DNA from: Bifidobacterium mongoliense DSM 21395
GTDB lineage: Bacteria; Actinomycetota; Actinomycetes; Actinomycetales; Bifidobacteriaceae
Assembly (NCBI RefSeq): GCF_000741285.1
Contig: NZ_JGZE01000017.1
Coordinates: 1 to 50,617, forward strand
Length of the DNA: 50,617 bases
Reading direction: 5' to 3'
Positions 35,361-42,945 of this stretch are shown here, piece after piece. The notes below the pieces were generated by a model. The model saw only the letters and a program-made list of their open reading frames with translations, was not told the DNA's origin and did not search any database. How positions within the stretch are numbered: the first letter of the stretch is position 1; every line of letters begins with the position of its first letter. Position numbers and translations under genes: made by a program.

Positions 35361-36149
35361 ATGTCCGGATTCCTCGAACCGGTGGCCTCCCGTCACGGCG
35401 GCCTGCTGCGCCTGTACCCGGATCCGCCCGGCATGGGGTTGAGCTCGGGCGAGGGCGTCAACTCGACCTTGGACGTGTTGGATGCCGTCGAGCACTACGT
35501 GGACGAGACCATTGGCACCCAGCCGTTCGCCCTGATCGGCGAATCGTACGGTGGATATCTCGCGCGTGCGCTGGCTCGACGCCGCGCCAAGCAGGTCACC
35601 GGGCTCGCGCTCATCTGCCCCATAGGTACGGCGGTTGCGCGGGACGATAGGGATTTGCCTGCGGCCGAGATACGCCGGACAGACCCGACGTTCTGGAATA
35701 CGTTACACGATACGGATCCGGCGGCCGCGGAAAGCTTCGGCGAACTCGTCGTGGTGCGGGATGCACCCACATATGAGCGATTCGCCAGCGACATCGCCCC
35801 CGGATTGACGCGTGGTGACCGTACAACACAAGCACGAATCACAGCCGCGTACGCACTGGCTGACCCGCCCGAAAGCGGTCGAGGCCCCGCATTCGGCGGA
35901 CCAACACTCATCGTCACCGGACGCCAGGATATGTGCGTCGGCTACCGCGATCAGCTCGCCCTGCTGGACCACTATCCCCACGCCACGTTCGCGGTGCTCG
36001 ACACCGCCGGCCACAACGCGCAGATCGAACGGCCAGAAGCGGTGACCGCACTGGTCGGTGACTGGTTGGAGCGGGTAGGCGTGGACGCCGGGTGGGCGGT
36101 CAAGATGTGTACCACGCTAATCAGCCAACATCCATCACGATTCAACTGA
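35361..36149 (+). CDS. Alpha/beta hydrolase with out-of-frame start
   Basis: The catalytic triad is visible: nucleophile in LIGESYGGYLARALA, Asp in VTGRQDMCVGY and His in DTAGHNAQIERPE. The frame also encodes the family N-terminus upstream of 35361, including the oxyanion HG (GHGHPLLALHGFAVDHRIM, from about 35307), but has no start codon back to a TGA at 35262. A one-base shorter C-run at 35272-35276 would join it to the ATG at 35261 (MTALPYLPHLHDERRG). As read, only a truncated protein from ATG 35361 can be made. It may be a pseudogene, a slippage-switched gene, or a sequencing error. Confidence 0.8.
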   Translation: MSGFLEPVASRHGGLLRLYPDPPGMGLSSGEGVNSTLDVLDAVEHYVDETIGTQPFALIGESYGGYLARALARRRAKQVTGLALICPIGTAVARDDRDLPAAEIRRTDPTFWNTLHDTDPAAAESFGELVVVRDAPTYERFASDIAPGLTRGDRTTQARITAAYALADPPESGRGPAFGGPTLIVTGRQDMCVGYRDQLALLDHYPHATFAVLDTAGHNAQIERPEAVTALVGDWLERVGVDAGWAVKMCTTLISQHPSRFN

Positions 36150-36252
36150 TATTGTGCTCACCGCGGGCGATACCGGAATCCCAACACCACCCGCAGCGAA
36201 CGTCTCAACACCCTTCATCGGCATAAGCACAATCTCGTATCGTGCAGTTCAG

Positions 36253-37179
36253 TCACATCAGCCCGGACAATGACCTCATGACCAGATCGACATCCTGATT
36301 CTCCAGTTCCTGAATGATGTGCAAGTATGTCTTTTGCGTCGTGGTCATACTCGCGTGACCAAGACGGCGCGCGACACTCGCGATCGATACCCCGGCGAAC
36401 AGCAGCAACGATGCATGCGTATGCCGAAGACCGTGAATGGTAATCACGGGAACGCCCGCCTCGGCGCATCGACGTGCGAGGCAATGGTTCGCCGTTGAGT
36501 TGAACACGCGCTTGGTCGCGAATATCGGCTCATTGCGGGGAATGTCCTTCACCAATTCGGAGAACTGAATGATGAGCTGCCAATCCATCTGTATCTTCCG
36601 CACCGAAGAGCGATTCTTGGTCGGGGTGAAACCTCCTTGTTCCTTATAATTCCAAGTCTTGTCGATCGATAGCGTTTGCCGGGGAAAATCGAAGTCATCG
36701 GGCGTCACTGCCATGGCCTCGGAAAATCGGATTCCTGTCTTGGCAATCAGCAGTATGGCCCAATCCCAGCTCAGCAAGGGTCCCAACCGCAGCGACGTCA
36801 ACAACTTATGCAACTCAAACTGGTTGAGATACTTGGGTTTCTTCCGTCGCGGAGTCTTGCCCTTGATGATGGCCTTACGCGTCGGATCACGATCGATAAG
36901 ACCCTCATCCACGGCATCGAGGATCGCTCCCTTGAGTTGGTGGTGAAAATCCATGGTTGTTTGTCGTTCGTGGTGGGCCGCATAATCATTGAGCAGTTTC
37001 TGGTACATGACCCGGCTGATCTCGCCGACTTTCAGATCCGGGGCCAGTCGCTCAATCCACGATTGCGTCAACCGGTATTTACTCATCGTAACGGCCCTAA
37101 TTGCTCCTTCCTTGTACACCGATATCCATTGCTTGTAATAGAGGCAGAAGAGCTCCTCTTTTGTCGCGTCAGCAAGCAT
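36253..37179 (-). CDS. Tyrosine recombinase next to the hsdS cassette
   Basis: A 308-residue phage-integrase-family enzyme. Catalytic residues: R151 (TGIRFSEA), H249-x-x-R252 (HGLRHTHAS), H275 (RRLGHAS) and Y285 (TQKTYLHI). An N-terminal SAM-like core-binding domain precedes it. The ATG at 37179 has AAAGGAG 7 nt upstream; an earlier ATG at 37194 overlaps the hsdS2 stop. Such recombinases beside hsdS genes in other bacteria shuffle specificity domains; a role in this locus is inferred. No attachment site or tRNA was seen that would mark it as a prophage or element integrase. Confidence 0.92.
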   Translation of the reverse strand: MLADATKEELFCLYYKQWISVYKEGAIRAVTMSKYRLTQSWIERLAPDLKVGEISRVMYQKLLNDYAAHHERQTTMDFHHQLKGAILDAVDEGLIDRDPTRKAIIKGKTPRRKKPKYLNQFELHKLLTSLRLGPLLSWDWAILLIAKTGIRFSEAMAVTPDDFDFPRQTLSIDKTWNYKEQGGFTPTKNRSSVRKIQMDWQLIIQFSELVKDIPRNEPIFATKRVFNSTANHCLARRCAEAGVPVITIHGLRHTHASLLLFAGVSIASVARRLGHASMTTTQKTYLHIIQELENQDVDLVMRSLSGLM

Positions 37180-37190
37180 GATTACTCCTT

Positions 37191-38366
37191 TCATATGTTC
37201 AATTGCTTACGCTGATGAAGGGTGATGAGGTTTTCTAGAGCATCGAAATATTTCGATATTGCCTTTTGCTCATCCAACGATGGGGAAAAAACCAATATCG
37301 TTTTAAGAGTAGGATATTTTAGATTCCACGTGTCAGAAGTCAGACCCTGAGAGTTTCTTTGGAATAACTGAATCATTTTGTACCGTTTGAAGTCGTATGC
37401 AAAAAAACTAGAGTCAACACCGGCCTTCGGTACGATAACAGTATAGGCTGGGCTAAGAATGCCTGCATAAGGAGAGCGTCCACTAGCACCTTGCCACATC
37501 CGCATCGAGTTGTAAGCTATATCTCCGATTTCAACTTTTTTATAGTTGGATTTATCCTTACTCGAATTGTCTTTCCTATCTAATTCACTCGCCTTAATAA
37601 CACCAGAATTAATTGTGACGGAGATTAGTTCTCCATCCCCGCTTCTATCGATACGTTCAGAGAATAAATCACCCAGCTTCCGCTGTTCCCAAGCGTCAGC
37701 AAAACCGGGAAAACGGACCTCCGGACGGTCCTCCCCGGATTTCGGGAACATTTTCTGAAGCAGCCCGCGCTTGAGCTCCCGGAGATGCGAAAGCTTACGC
37801 TGATGAAGGGTGATGAGGTCTTCGAGACTCTTAAAGAATTCCCCAATTTTCTGTTGTTCAGCTTTAACTGGAAATTGGAATTTTAAAGTAGAAAAATCGG
37901 AGTAACTGATGCTACGTCCATCACGAATGCCGTATGTTACGGTTCCCAGGCGTTGGATAAATGTGGGGCTACGAAGGATCTCCGCCCAGAAATCAGCTGC
38001 TTGACTCTCCTCATGCTTTATTTTTATTACGGTATATGCCGGTGAAGTAATGCCCGTCAACCGAGAGTACGCCAATCCACCTTGGAATGATCTCAGGTGA
38101 ATCACAAATTGTCCAGAAGAAACCAGCTTATAAGATTTCAAACTAGCTTGGTCATATTTGATATCAATTCCTATTTCATCCCGAAATACCATTCCCTCAG
38201 TTTGAGAGGCGGATAGAACTGGAAACTTGGGATACCCCTTTTTCGACACAGGTTCAAATATTTCTCTAGCCTTCCGCTGTTCCCAAGCGTGCGAGAAAAA
38301 GGGCGCGGTAACGTCCCTCAAACCCGCTTGATCGATTGAAACAGACCGCTGAATGCCCAGAATCAT
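37191..38366 (-). CDS. Second hsdS-like specificity gene (probable donor cassette)
   Basis: The gene contains two target-recognition domains (TRDs), each preceded by AWEQRK and followed by LITLHQRK, with the central conserved block SHLRELKRGLLQKMFPKSGEDRPEVRFPGFADAWEQRK identical to hsdS1. Its first 28 residues (MILGIQRSVSIDQAGL...) do not look like the usual hsdS start, and its end (HQRKQLNI) lacks the C-terminal helix present in hsdS1. It thus begins and ends at module borders. The ATG at 38366 has a weak ribosome site. It may supply TRDs to hsdS1 by recombination, or make an alternative subunit. Confidence 0.8.
   Translation of the reverse strand: MILGIQRSVSIDQAGLRDVTAPFFSHAWEQRKAREIFEPVSKKGYPKFPVLSASQTEGMVFRDEIGIDIKYDQASLKSYKLVSSGQFVIHLRSFQGGLAYSRLTGITSPAYTVIKIKHEESQAADFWAEILRSPTFIQRLGTVTYGIRDGRSISYSDFSTLKFQFPVKAEQQKIGEFFKSLEDLITLHQRKLSHLRELKRGLLQKMFPKSGEDRPEVRFPGFADAWEQRKLGDLFSERIDRSGDGELISVTINSGVIKASELDRKDNSSKDKSNYKKVEIGDIAYNSMRMWQGASGRSPYAGILSPAYTVIVPKAGVDSSFFAYDFKRYKMIQLFQRNSQGLTSDTWNLKYPTLKTILVFSPSLDEQKAISKYFDALENLITLHQRKQLNI
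37205..37230. repeat. TRD-border repeat, copy at the hsdS2 end
   Basis: The 26-bp sequence beginning GCTTACGCTGATGAAGGG recurs at 37795-37818 region, 41682-41707 and 42299-42324, at the end of each recognition domain. In this copy, homology with hsdS1 stops exactly at its outer edge, beside the recombinase start. Confidence 0.8.
37674..37820. repeat. 147-bp direct repeat, copy in hsdS2
   Basis: These 147 bp are base-for-base identical to 42181-42327 in hsdS1, in the same orientation. They encode the conserved central region between the two recognition domains. The flanking recognition domains differ completely. Confidence 0.95.
38271..38289. repeat. AWEQRK-border repeat, copy at the hsdS2 start
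   Basis: CTTCCGCTGTTCCCAAGCG occurs here, at 37677-37695, 42184-42202 and 42835-42853: once before each of the four recognition domains. In this copy, homology with hsdS1 ends at its outer edge. Confidence 0.85.
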
Positions 38367-38416
38367 GTGCCGCCAACCTACTGCGCCCTATACCTACGTG
38401 CGATTCACGAACTTTC

Positions 38417-39145
38417 TCACCAACTGGCCAGCACCTGCATCGCGTCAAGGCCGTTTTGCCTATGCGACCGGTCCAACCTATCCCAGTAGGGTGAGTCTTC
38501 CCGAAGTAATCGAGAGAGCGTTCTCAAGCGTTTTCTATCTGTCTTGCTGTGAAGTCGACTCCGCTCGGCGTCCGGATCCTTCATCAATGAGGCGAGCATG
38601 GCCGCATCATACAAATGCCTCTCACCGAACCCGGCATGGTCCACCGTGAATGCGGCGCTCTTGAGCATCAACGCCCCAAGAAGATCAGGAATCCTAATCG
38701 TTGCGTGCAACTCACCATCCGCAATCTCCACGTTCATACTGCGCTCACGAGCCTGGGCGCCGGCAGGCATGGATAGCAGAGGTTTCCCGGCCAGAATGGC
38801 TAGCTTGGACAGCAATCTGGGAAGATGGTCGGCCACCAACAAATCCACCTGTCCTCCATCCGGCCCGATCATCCGCGTGGTATATCCGGTCAAGGTGCCT
38901 GCCTGCGCCACGAAGCCTCGACCGGAGAGCACCCTTTGCACGCTGTCGATTCCCCTGCTATCGGACATGAGATCGACCAACAGATCAACGTCGGTGGTGG
39001 GCCTCGCCTCCAGCCCGCCGATCATGGCATGTAACTGAACCATGAGCCCGCCGGTGAGCATCCATGACTGAGTCGCCTCGGCTTCCGCTACCGCAAAAAC
39101 GGTGTCCCATGGATGACCACGACTGGATATGTGGACAGTAGTCAT
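38417..39145 (-). CDS. Nucleotidyltransferase toxin-like protein (AbiEii/MenT-like)
   Basis: A 242-residue protein with the minimal nucleotidyltransferase signature: WMLTGGLMVQLHA followed by RPTTDVDLLVD, and a later acidic residue in GQVDLLVAD. Such proteins pair with a DNA-binding antitoxin in AbiE/MenAT modules, where they transfer nucleotides to tRNA or other targets and give phage protection. The helix-turn-helix partner lies 31 nt upstream on the same strand. The ATG at 39145 follows AGGGA; a GTG 3 nt earlier is possible. The AbiE-type call is by architecture and pairing. Confidence 0.75.
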   Translation of the reverse strand: MTTVHISSRGHPWDTVFAVAEAEATQSWMLTGGLMVQLHAMIGGLEARPTTDVDLLVDLMSDSRGIDSVQRVLSGRGFVAQAGTLTGYTTRMIGPDGGQVDLLVADHLPRLLSKLAILAGKPLLSMPAGAQARERSMNVEIADGELHATIRIPDLLGALMLKSAAFTVDHAGFGERHLYDAAMLASLMKDPDAERSRLHSKTDRKRLRTLSRLLREDSPYWDRLDRSHRQNGLDAMQVLASW

Positions 39146-39176
39146 CACGTTCCCTGCTTTCAGTGCTCCTGCTCAC

Positions 39177-39893
39177 TCACCGGCTTTCATCCTTGAAAGC
39201 AGCGAGTAGGCGCCCCAACGTCTCCACGCCCGCTCTGCGTTCACGGGGATCGTCGGATTCGGCGAGGTCAGCCGCGCAAACACCTAGCGGCATTGCTGGC
39301 GAACCATCATTGCCATCGTGTGCGGGCAATGCTACGGCAGTGCGGAGACGAACACCCGTGGGTTCGCCGCCAAGTCGTAGTCGGCAGTCATGAATCATTT
39401 GTTTGGCCGTGGGTACGTCGGCATACCCTTCGACGATAGTTCCGGGAGTGAGATGAAAGAGGTCGGCGAGCCGCCCGGTAGCCCCTGAGATGCGAATGCT
39501 TTCGCGCACTTTGTCCATCAAGGAATCTCGGCACCAGTATTCCCGCGTTTGCGCGCGCCGTCGTGTCAGCCGTACCAGGTCCGCCGCCTCCGTTTCGCGC
39601 AGATATCTCTTCAGCCGATATCGCCGCTGGGCATCGAGCCACGGCACAGGCTCACCTGAAATCAGATACAATGCCGTGAAAGCCATCTGCGGCGAGTAGG
39701 GGCGCCCTCCCCTGCCCGCCACCAACGCGTATCGGCGTACCGAGTCGGCGACAATAAGGTAACGACCCGCTTCCCTATGAAGCGAATCAAGGTCGCCGGC
39801 ACGACGGAGATCGGTAATGCGCCGAACACTGACTCCGAGCGCCTTCGCCGCCTCCTGCTGAGTAAGCAACGTGCGGTTCGTGTGGATTGCCAT
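39177..39893 (-). CDS. Helix-turn-helix antitoxin-like partner (AbiEi/MenA-like)
   Basis: The protein opens with a helix-turn-helix (LLTQQEAAKALGVSVRRITDLRRAGDLDSLHREAGRYLIV) of the MerR/excisionase type, followed by an all-helical and beta-rich 170-residue domain (SPQMAFTALYLISGE, GATGRLADLFHLTPGTIVEG). The layout, a DNA-binding protein directly before a nucleotidyltransferase, matches type IV AbiE/MenAT pairs. A 40-bp palindrome sits 9 nt before its ATG, pointing to autoregulation. It has no clear Shine-Dalgarno. Confidence 0.7.
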   Translation of the reverse strand: MAIHTNRTLLTQQEAAKALGVSVRRITDLRRAGDLDSLHREAGRYLIVADSVRRYALVAGRGGRPYSPQMAFTALYLISGEPVPWLDAQRRYRLKRYLRETEAADLVRLTRRRAQTREYWCRDSLMDKVRESIRISGATGRLADLFHLTPGTIVEGYADVPTAKQMIHDCRLRLGGEPTGVRLRTAVALPAHDGNDGSPAMPLGVCAADLAESDDPRERRAGVETLGRLLAAFKDESR

Positions 39894-39902
39894 GAATCCA
39901 GT

Positions 39903-39942
39903 ATATACAGAATCATTCCTTAAAACGAATGGTTCTGTATAT
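39903..39942. promoter_or_regulatory. Operator-like palindrome of the toxin-antitoxin pair
   Basis: Arms of 16 bp (39903-39918 and 39927-39942, one mismatch) surround an 8-bp spacer: ATATACAGAATCATTC and GAATGGTTCTGTATAT. It lies immediately before the antitoxin gene and 50 bp beyond the hsdM stop. The long AT-rich symmetric site fits a dimeric autorepressor over the promoter. Confidence 0.7.
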
Positions 39943-39991
39943 TATCGGTATGCCATTCTCGCCGACCCCAAGCATCAGACCGGCTTATTCG

Positions 39992-41611
39992 TCACATCTC
40001 TACGCCGAGGATGCGCAGCTGCTCCTTGACTTTGGCCTCCAACTCGGCGATATCGGCGTCATCCTGGGCCAGCTGCCTGTTCACCTCACCGAGGTCGATC
40101 GGCGCCTCCTCCTCGAACGTGTCAACATACCGCGGAATGTTCAGATTGAATTCGTTATCGACGATCTCCTGCAGCGGCGCGACATGAGCGTATTTATCGA
40201 CATCCTTGCGATTGCGATATGTCTCGATGATCCTGTCGGTATTCTCCTTGGACAGCCGGTTCTGGTTCTTGTCCTTGACGAACTCCTTGCTGGCATCGAT
40301 GAACAGCACGTCCTTGGTGTCGCGATTCTTTTTGAACACCAGGATGCATGTGGGGATGCTCGTGCCATAGAAGAGATTAGCGGGGAGACCGATGACCGCG
40401 TCGAGATAGTTGCCTTGGGAACTCGAGGCACCCGATTTGATAAGAGCCTTGCGGATCTTGGCTTCGGCGGCACCACGGAACAACACGCCATGGGGCAACA
40501 CAATGGCCATGGTGCCGTTGGCGTTGAGATGGTACAAGCTATGCAGCACGAAGGCGTAGTCGGCCTTTGATGCGGGAGCGAGCGCACCGAACGGGTTGAA
40601 TCGTTGATCCTTGAGTTTGTTCTCGTTGTTATCCCAATGAGCGGAATACGGAGGATTGACGACGACGGCATCGAAAGTGCGCGGATGGTCGATCCCCTCT
40701 TTATCCGGACCATCGGGCCAATCGGTTTCCAGAGTATTCGCGTTCGACAGCGTCATGTTATTGAACGAGACACCATGCATCATGAGATTCATTCGCGCAA
40801 GATTGTAGGTGGTCGTGTTGAGTTCCTGGCCAAAGAACTTCACGATTCCGGGGCGTTCACCACCGGGGAGTTCGTCCTGCACGGTCAGCAGCAGAGATCC
40901 CGAACCGCAGGCCGGGTCGTACACGCTGAACGTGCCGTCATCCGCCGAGACCCCATTGGTCACTAGTCGCGCCAAGACCTGTGACACCTCATGCGGTGTG
41001 TAGAATTCGCCACCCTTCTTGCCCGCGTTCGCCGCAAACATACCGATCAAATACTCATAGATGCCACCCAGCACATCCCGCCCGTGCTCATCCCTGAACT
41101 CGACCCCATCAATGAGCTTCACGATACGGTTCAACGACTTGGCGCGATCGTTGGTATTGGCACCCAGTCGGGAATCACCGAGATTAACGTCGCTGAAGAC
41201 GCCTCGAAAATCCCTGGCGGCTTCCTTGTTGAGGGAAGCATACTTCTCGAAATCGTCGAAGATCGCCTGATAGTCACTGGGTACGATGCGATTGCCGTCA
41301 ATCTTGCCAATCAAGGATGCCCAAGTATCCTGCGGCTCGATCGCATAGCCCAAGTACGCCGAGATGTCCTCCAGATAGTCGGACAGATCCTCACCGACGG
41401 CTTGCTCGGCATACGCCTCATCAATGGTCTGGCCGTCACGAATATCGAGAACGTCGTTCTTCTCGAGATATTCCATCTGGTGCTCCGACAGATAGCGGTA
41501 GAACATGAAGGCGAGAATATAGTTCTTGTACTCTGAGGCATCCATATTGCCCCGAAGTTCGTTCGCCATAGCCCAAAGCTTGGACGTGATGTCTTCCAGA
41601 GTGGTACTCAT
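39992..41611 (-). CDS. hsdM: Type I restriction-modification methyltransferase subunit
   Basis: A 539-residue N6-adenine methyltransferase. The N-terminal HsdM domain (ITSKLWAMANELRGNMDASEYKNYILAFMFYRYLSE) precedes the SAM motif DPACGSGSLL and catalytic NPPYSAHW. With HsdS it methylates the recognition site; with HsdR added it forms the nuclease complex. AAGGAG lies 11 nt before the ATG, in the 17-nt gap after hsdS1. The gene order hsdR-hsdS-hsdM is unusual, since hsdM normally precedes hsdS. Confidence 0.97.
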   Translation of the reverse strand: MSTTLEDITSKLWAMANELRGNMDASEYKNYILAFMFYRYLSEHQMEYLEKNDVLDIRDGQTIDEAYAEQAVGEDLSDYLEDISAYLGYAIEPQDTWASLIGKIDGNRIVPSDYQAIFDDFEKYASLNKEAARDFRGVFSDVNLGDSRLGANTNDRAKSLNRIVKLIDGVEFRDEHGRDVLGGIYEYLIGMFAANAGKKGGEFYTPHEVSQVLARLVTNGVSADDGTFSVYDPACGSGSLLLTVQDELPGGERPGIVKFFGQELNTTTYNLARMNLMMHGVSFNNMTLSNANTLETDWPDGPDKEGIDHPRTFDAVVVNPPYSAHWDNNENKLKDQRFNPFGALAPASKADYAFVLHSLYHLNANGTMAIVLPHGVLFRGAAEAKIRKALIKSGASSSQGNYLDAVIGLPANLFYGTSIPTCILVFKKNRDTKDVLFIDASKEFVKDKNQNRLSKENTDRIIETYRNRKDVDKYAHVAPLQEIVDNEFNLNIPRYVDTFEEEAPIDLGEVNRQLAQDDADIAELEAKVKEQLRILGVEM

Positions 41612-41628
41612 GATTATGTCTGTTCTCC

Positions 41629-42906
41629 TTAGACGAACATCTGCTGAAGCAGGGCTTTTTTCTGCTGCTGAAGGTGGGAAAGCTTACGCTGATGAAGGGT
41701 GATGAGGTCTTCGAGCTGTTGGAAGAACTCACTAAGCATCCGTTGCTCAGTAGCGCCGGGAAAACAAATTAGCCCCGTTAACGCACCTGATTTTGATACT
41801 TTCATATCATTTTTTGCGCCTTTATTGACAAGTGGCCGCAAGTAATTATTTAACCTTGCGTCGTCATCGAAGTAAACTTCAACAAATGGTGTATAAGTAT
41901 TATCTTTAGGTTTGTACACCGCATATAACGTAGAAACTATGCCAGCCTTGCCTTTGTTGGTTTTTATTATCCCAAATGGGTTCTTCTTCAATGGAGATTT
42001 TGTATAGATCACGTCCCCTGTTTGTACAACTCCGTAATCCTTTGTGCTTGCACCGGCATAAGAACGCCCCTGGAATTGAATTTGATTAACGACGCCAGCA
42101 TCTCCTGAGACAGAGAGAACCTCATCTTTCCCGTAAGAAAGAGCGCTATTTTTATCTTTTGATGGCACCAAATAGTCTCTCAGCTTCCGCTGTTCCCAAG
42201 CGTCAGCAAAACCGGGAAAACGGACCTCCGGACGGTCCTCCCCGGATTTCGGGAACATTTTCTGAAGCAGCCCGCGCTTGAGCTCCCGGAGATGCGAAAG
42301 CTTACGCTGATGAAGGGTGATGAGGTCATCAAGTTGCTTGAAAAAGGTGCCCAGCAGCTGTCGTTCTCGTAACTGAACTGGATAATAAACTCTGGTCTCG
42401 GCAAGAATAGACCTGCTAATCGAAAGTACTTTTGTACCCTGCATTAGAGGTAGTAATGAACCATGGAACGCTGGCGAATTGAGATAGTATGCAAGATAGC
42501 CAAGCCCCATTGTCACTTTTGGCCGACAAGCGAGAATATGTAAACCCGCCACCACAGGAGTACCAGAAATCCCCTCAACCTCAGTTACTTTCCCGACCGT
42601 TTGGTCTTCAGCGGCATCAGCAAAAAGCACGTCACCATCATTCAATAACTCTTCTGAGAAATCAGAAGATTGTGAACGAGATATGAACGGTATTGTAGCA
42701 TCGCGACAATCCGTTATGGCCCCATATCTAATAAGGACATCTCCGTAATGGATACTCCTCACATCACCTGAAAAATTGTTCAACATCGCTCTAGAAAGAG
42801 AGTTATTACGTACTGGATTGAATAGATCATTAAACTTCCGCTGTTCCCAAGCGCCAGTGAATCCCGGGAAACGCAGCTTTGGAACGCGCGACGTATCGTC
42901 AGTCAT
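41629..42906 (-). CDS. hsdS: Type I restriction-modification specificity subunit (expressed copy)
   Basis: A 425-residue HsdS with regular start (MTDDTSRVPKLRFPGFTGAWEQRK) and end (LSHLQQQKKALLQQMFV). TRD1 (about 42328-42835) and TRD2 (about 41708-42180) share no similarity with the two TRDs of the second hsdS. Each TRD is bordered by AWEQRK and LITLHQRK blocks, and a 147-bp central block is identical to hsdS2. AAGGACGAG precedes the ATG. It specifies the bipartite target of the complex. Confidence 0.95.
   Translation of the reverse strand: MTDDTSRVPKLRFPGFTGAWEQRKFNDLFNPVRNNSLSRAMLNNFSGDVRSIHYGDVLIRYGAITDCRDATIPFISRSQSSDFSEELLNDGDVLFADAAEDQTVGKVTEVEGISGTPVVAGLHILACRPKVTMGLGYLAYYLNSPAFHGSLLPLMQGTKVLSISRSILAETRVYYPVQLRERQLLGTFFKQLDDLITLHQRKLSHLRELKRGLLQKMFPKSGEDRPEVRFPGFADAWEQRKLRDYLVPSKDKNSALSYGKDEVLSVSGDAGVVNQIQFQGRSYAGASTKDYGVVQTGDVIYTKSPLKKNPFGIIKTNKGKAGIVSTLYAVYKPKDNTYTPFVEVYFDDDARLNNYLRPLVNKGAKNDMKVSKSGALTGLICFPGATEQRMLSEFFQQLEDLITLHQRKLSHLQQQKKALLQQMFV
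42181..42327. repeat. 147-bp direct repeat, copy in hsdS1
   Basis: Identical to 37674-37820, same orientation, about 4.5 kb apart. Crossing-over between the two would excise hsdM and the toxin-antitoxin pair, whereas gene conversion could swap one recognition domain. Confidence 0.95.
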
Positions 42907-42945
42907 CTCGTCCTTCTCTCACCACAAACAACATATGCCGTACCT

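Noticed and set aside
36150..36252. tRNA or attachment site beside the tyrosine recombinase
   Set aside because: No tRNA-like sequence or repeat of the other end was found; the recombinase fits the hsdS locus better.
37191..42906. Invertible hsdS switch of the pneumococcal type
   Set aside because: Both hsdS genes and all shared repeats are in the same orientation, so simple inversion cannot exchange them.
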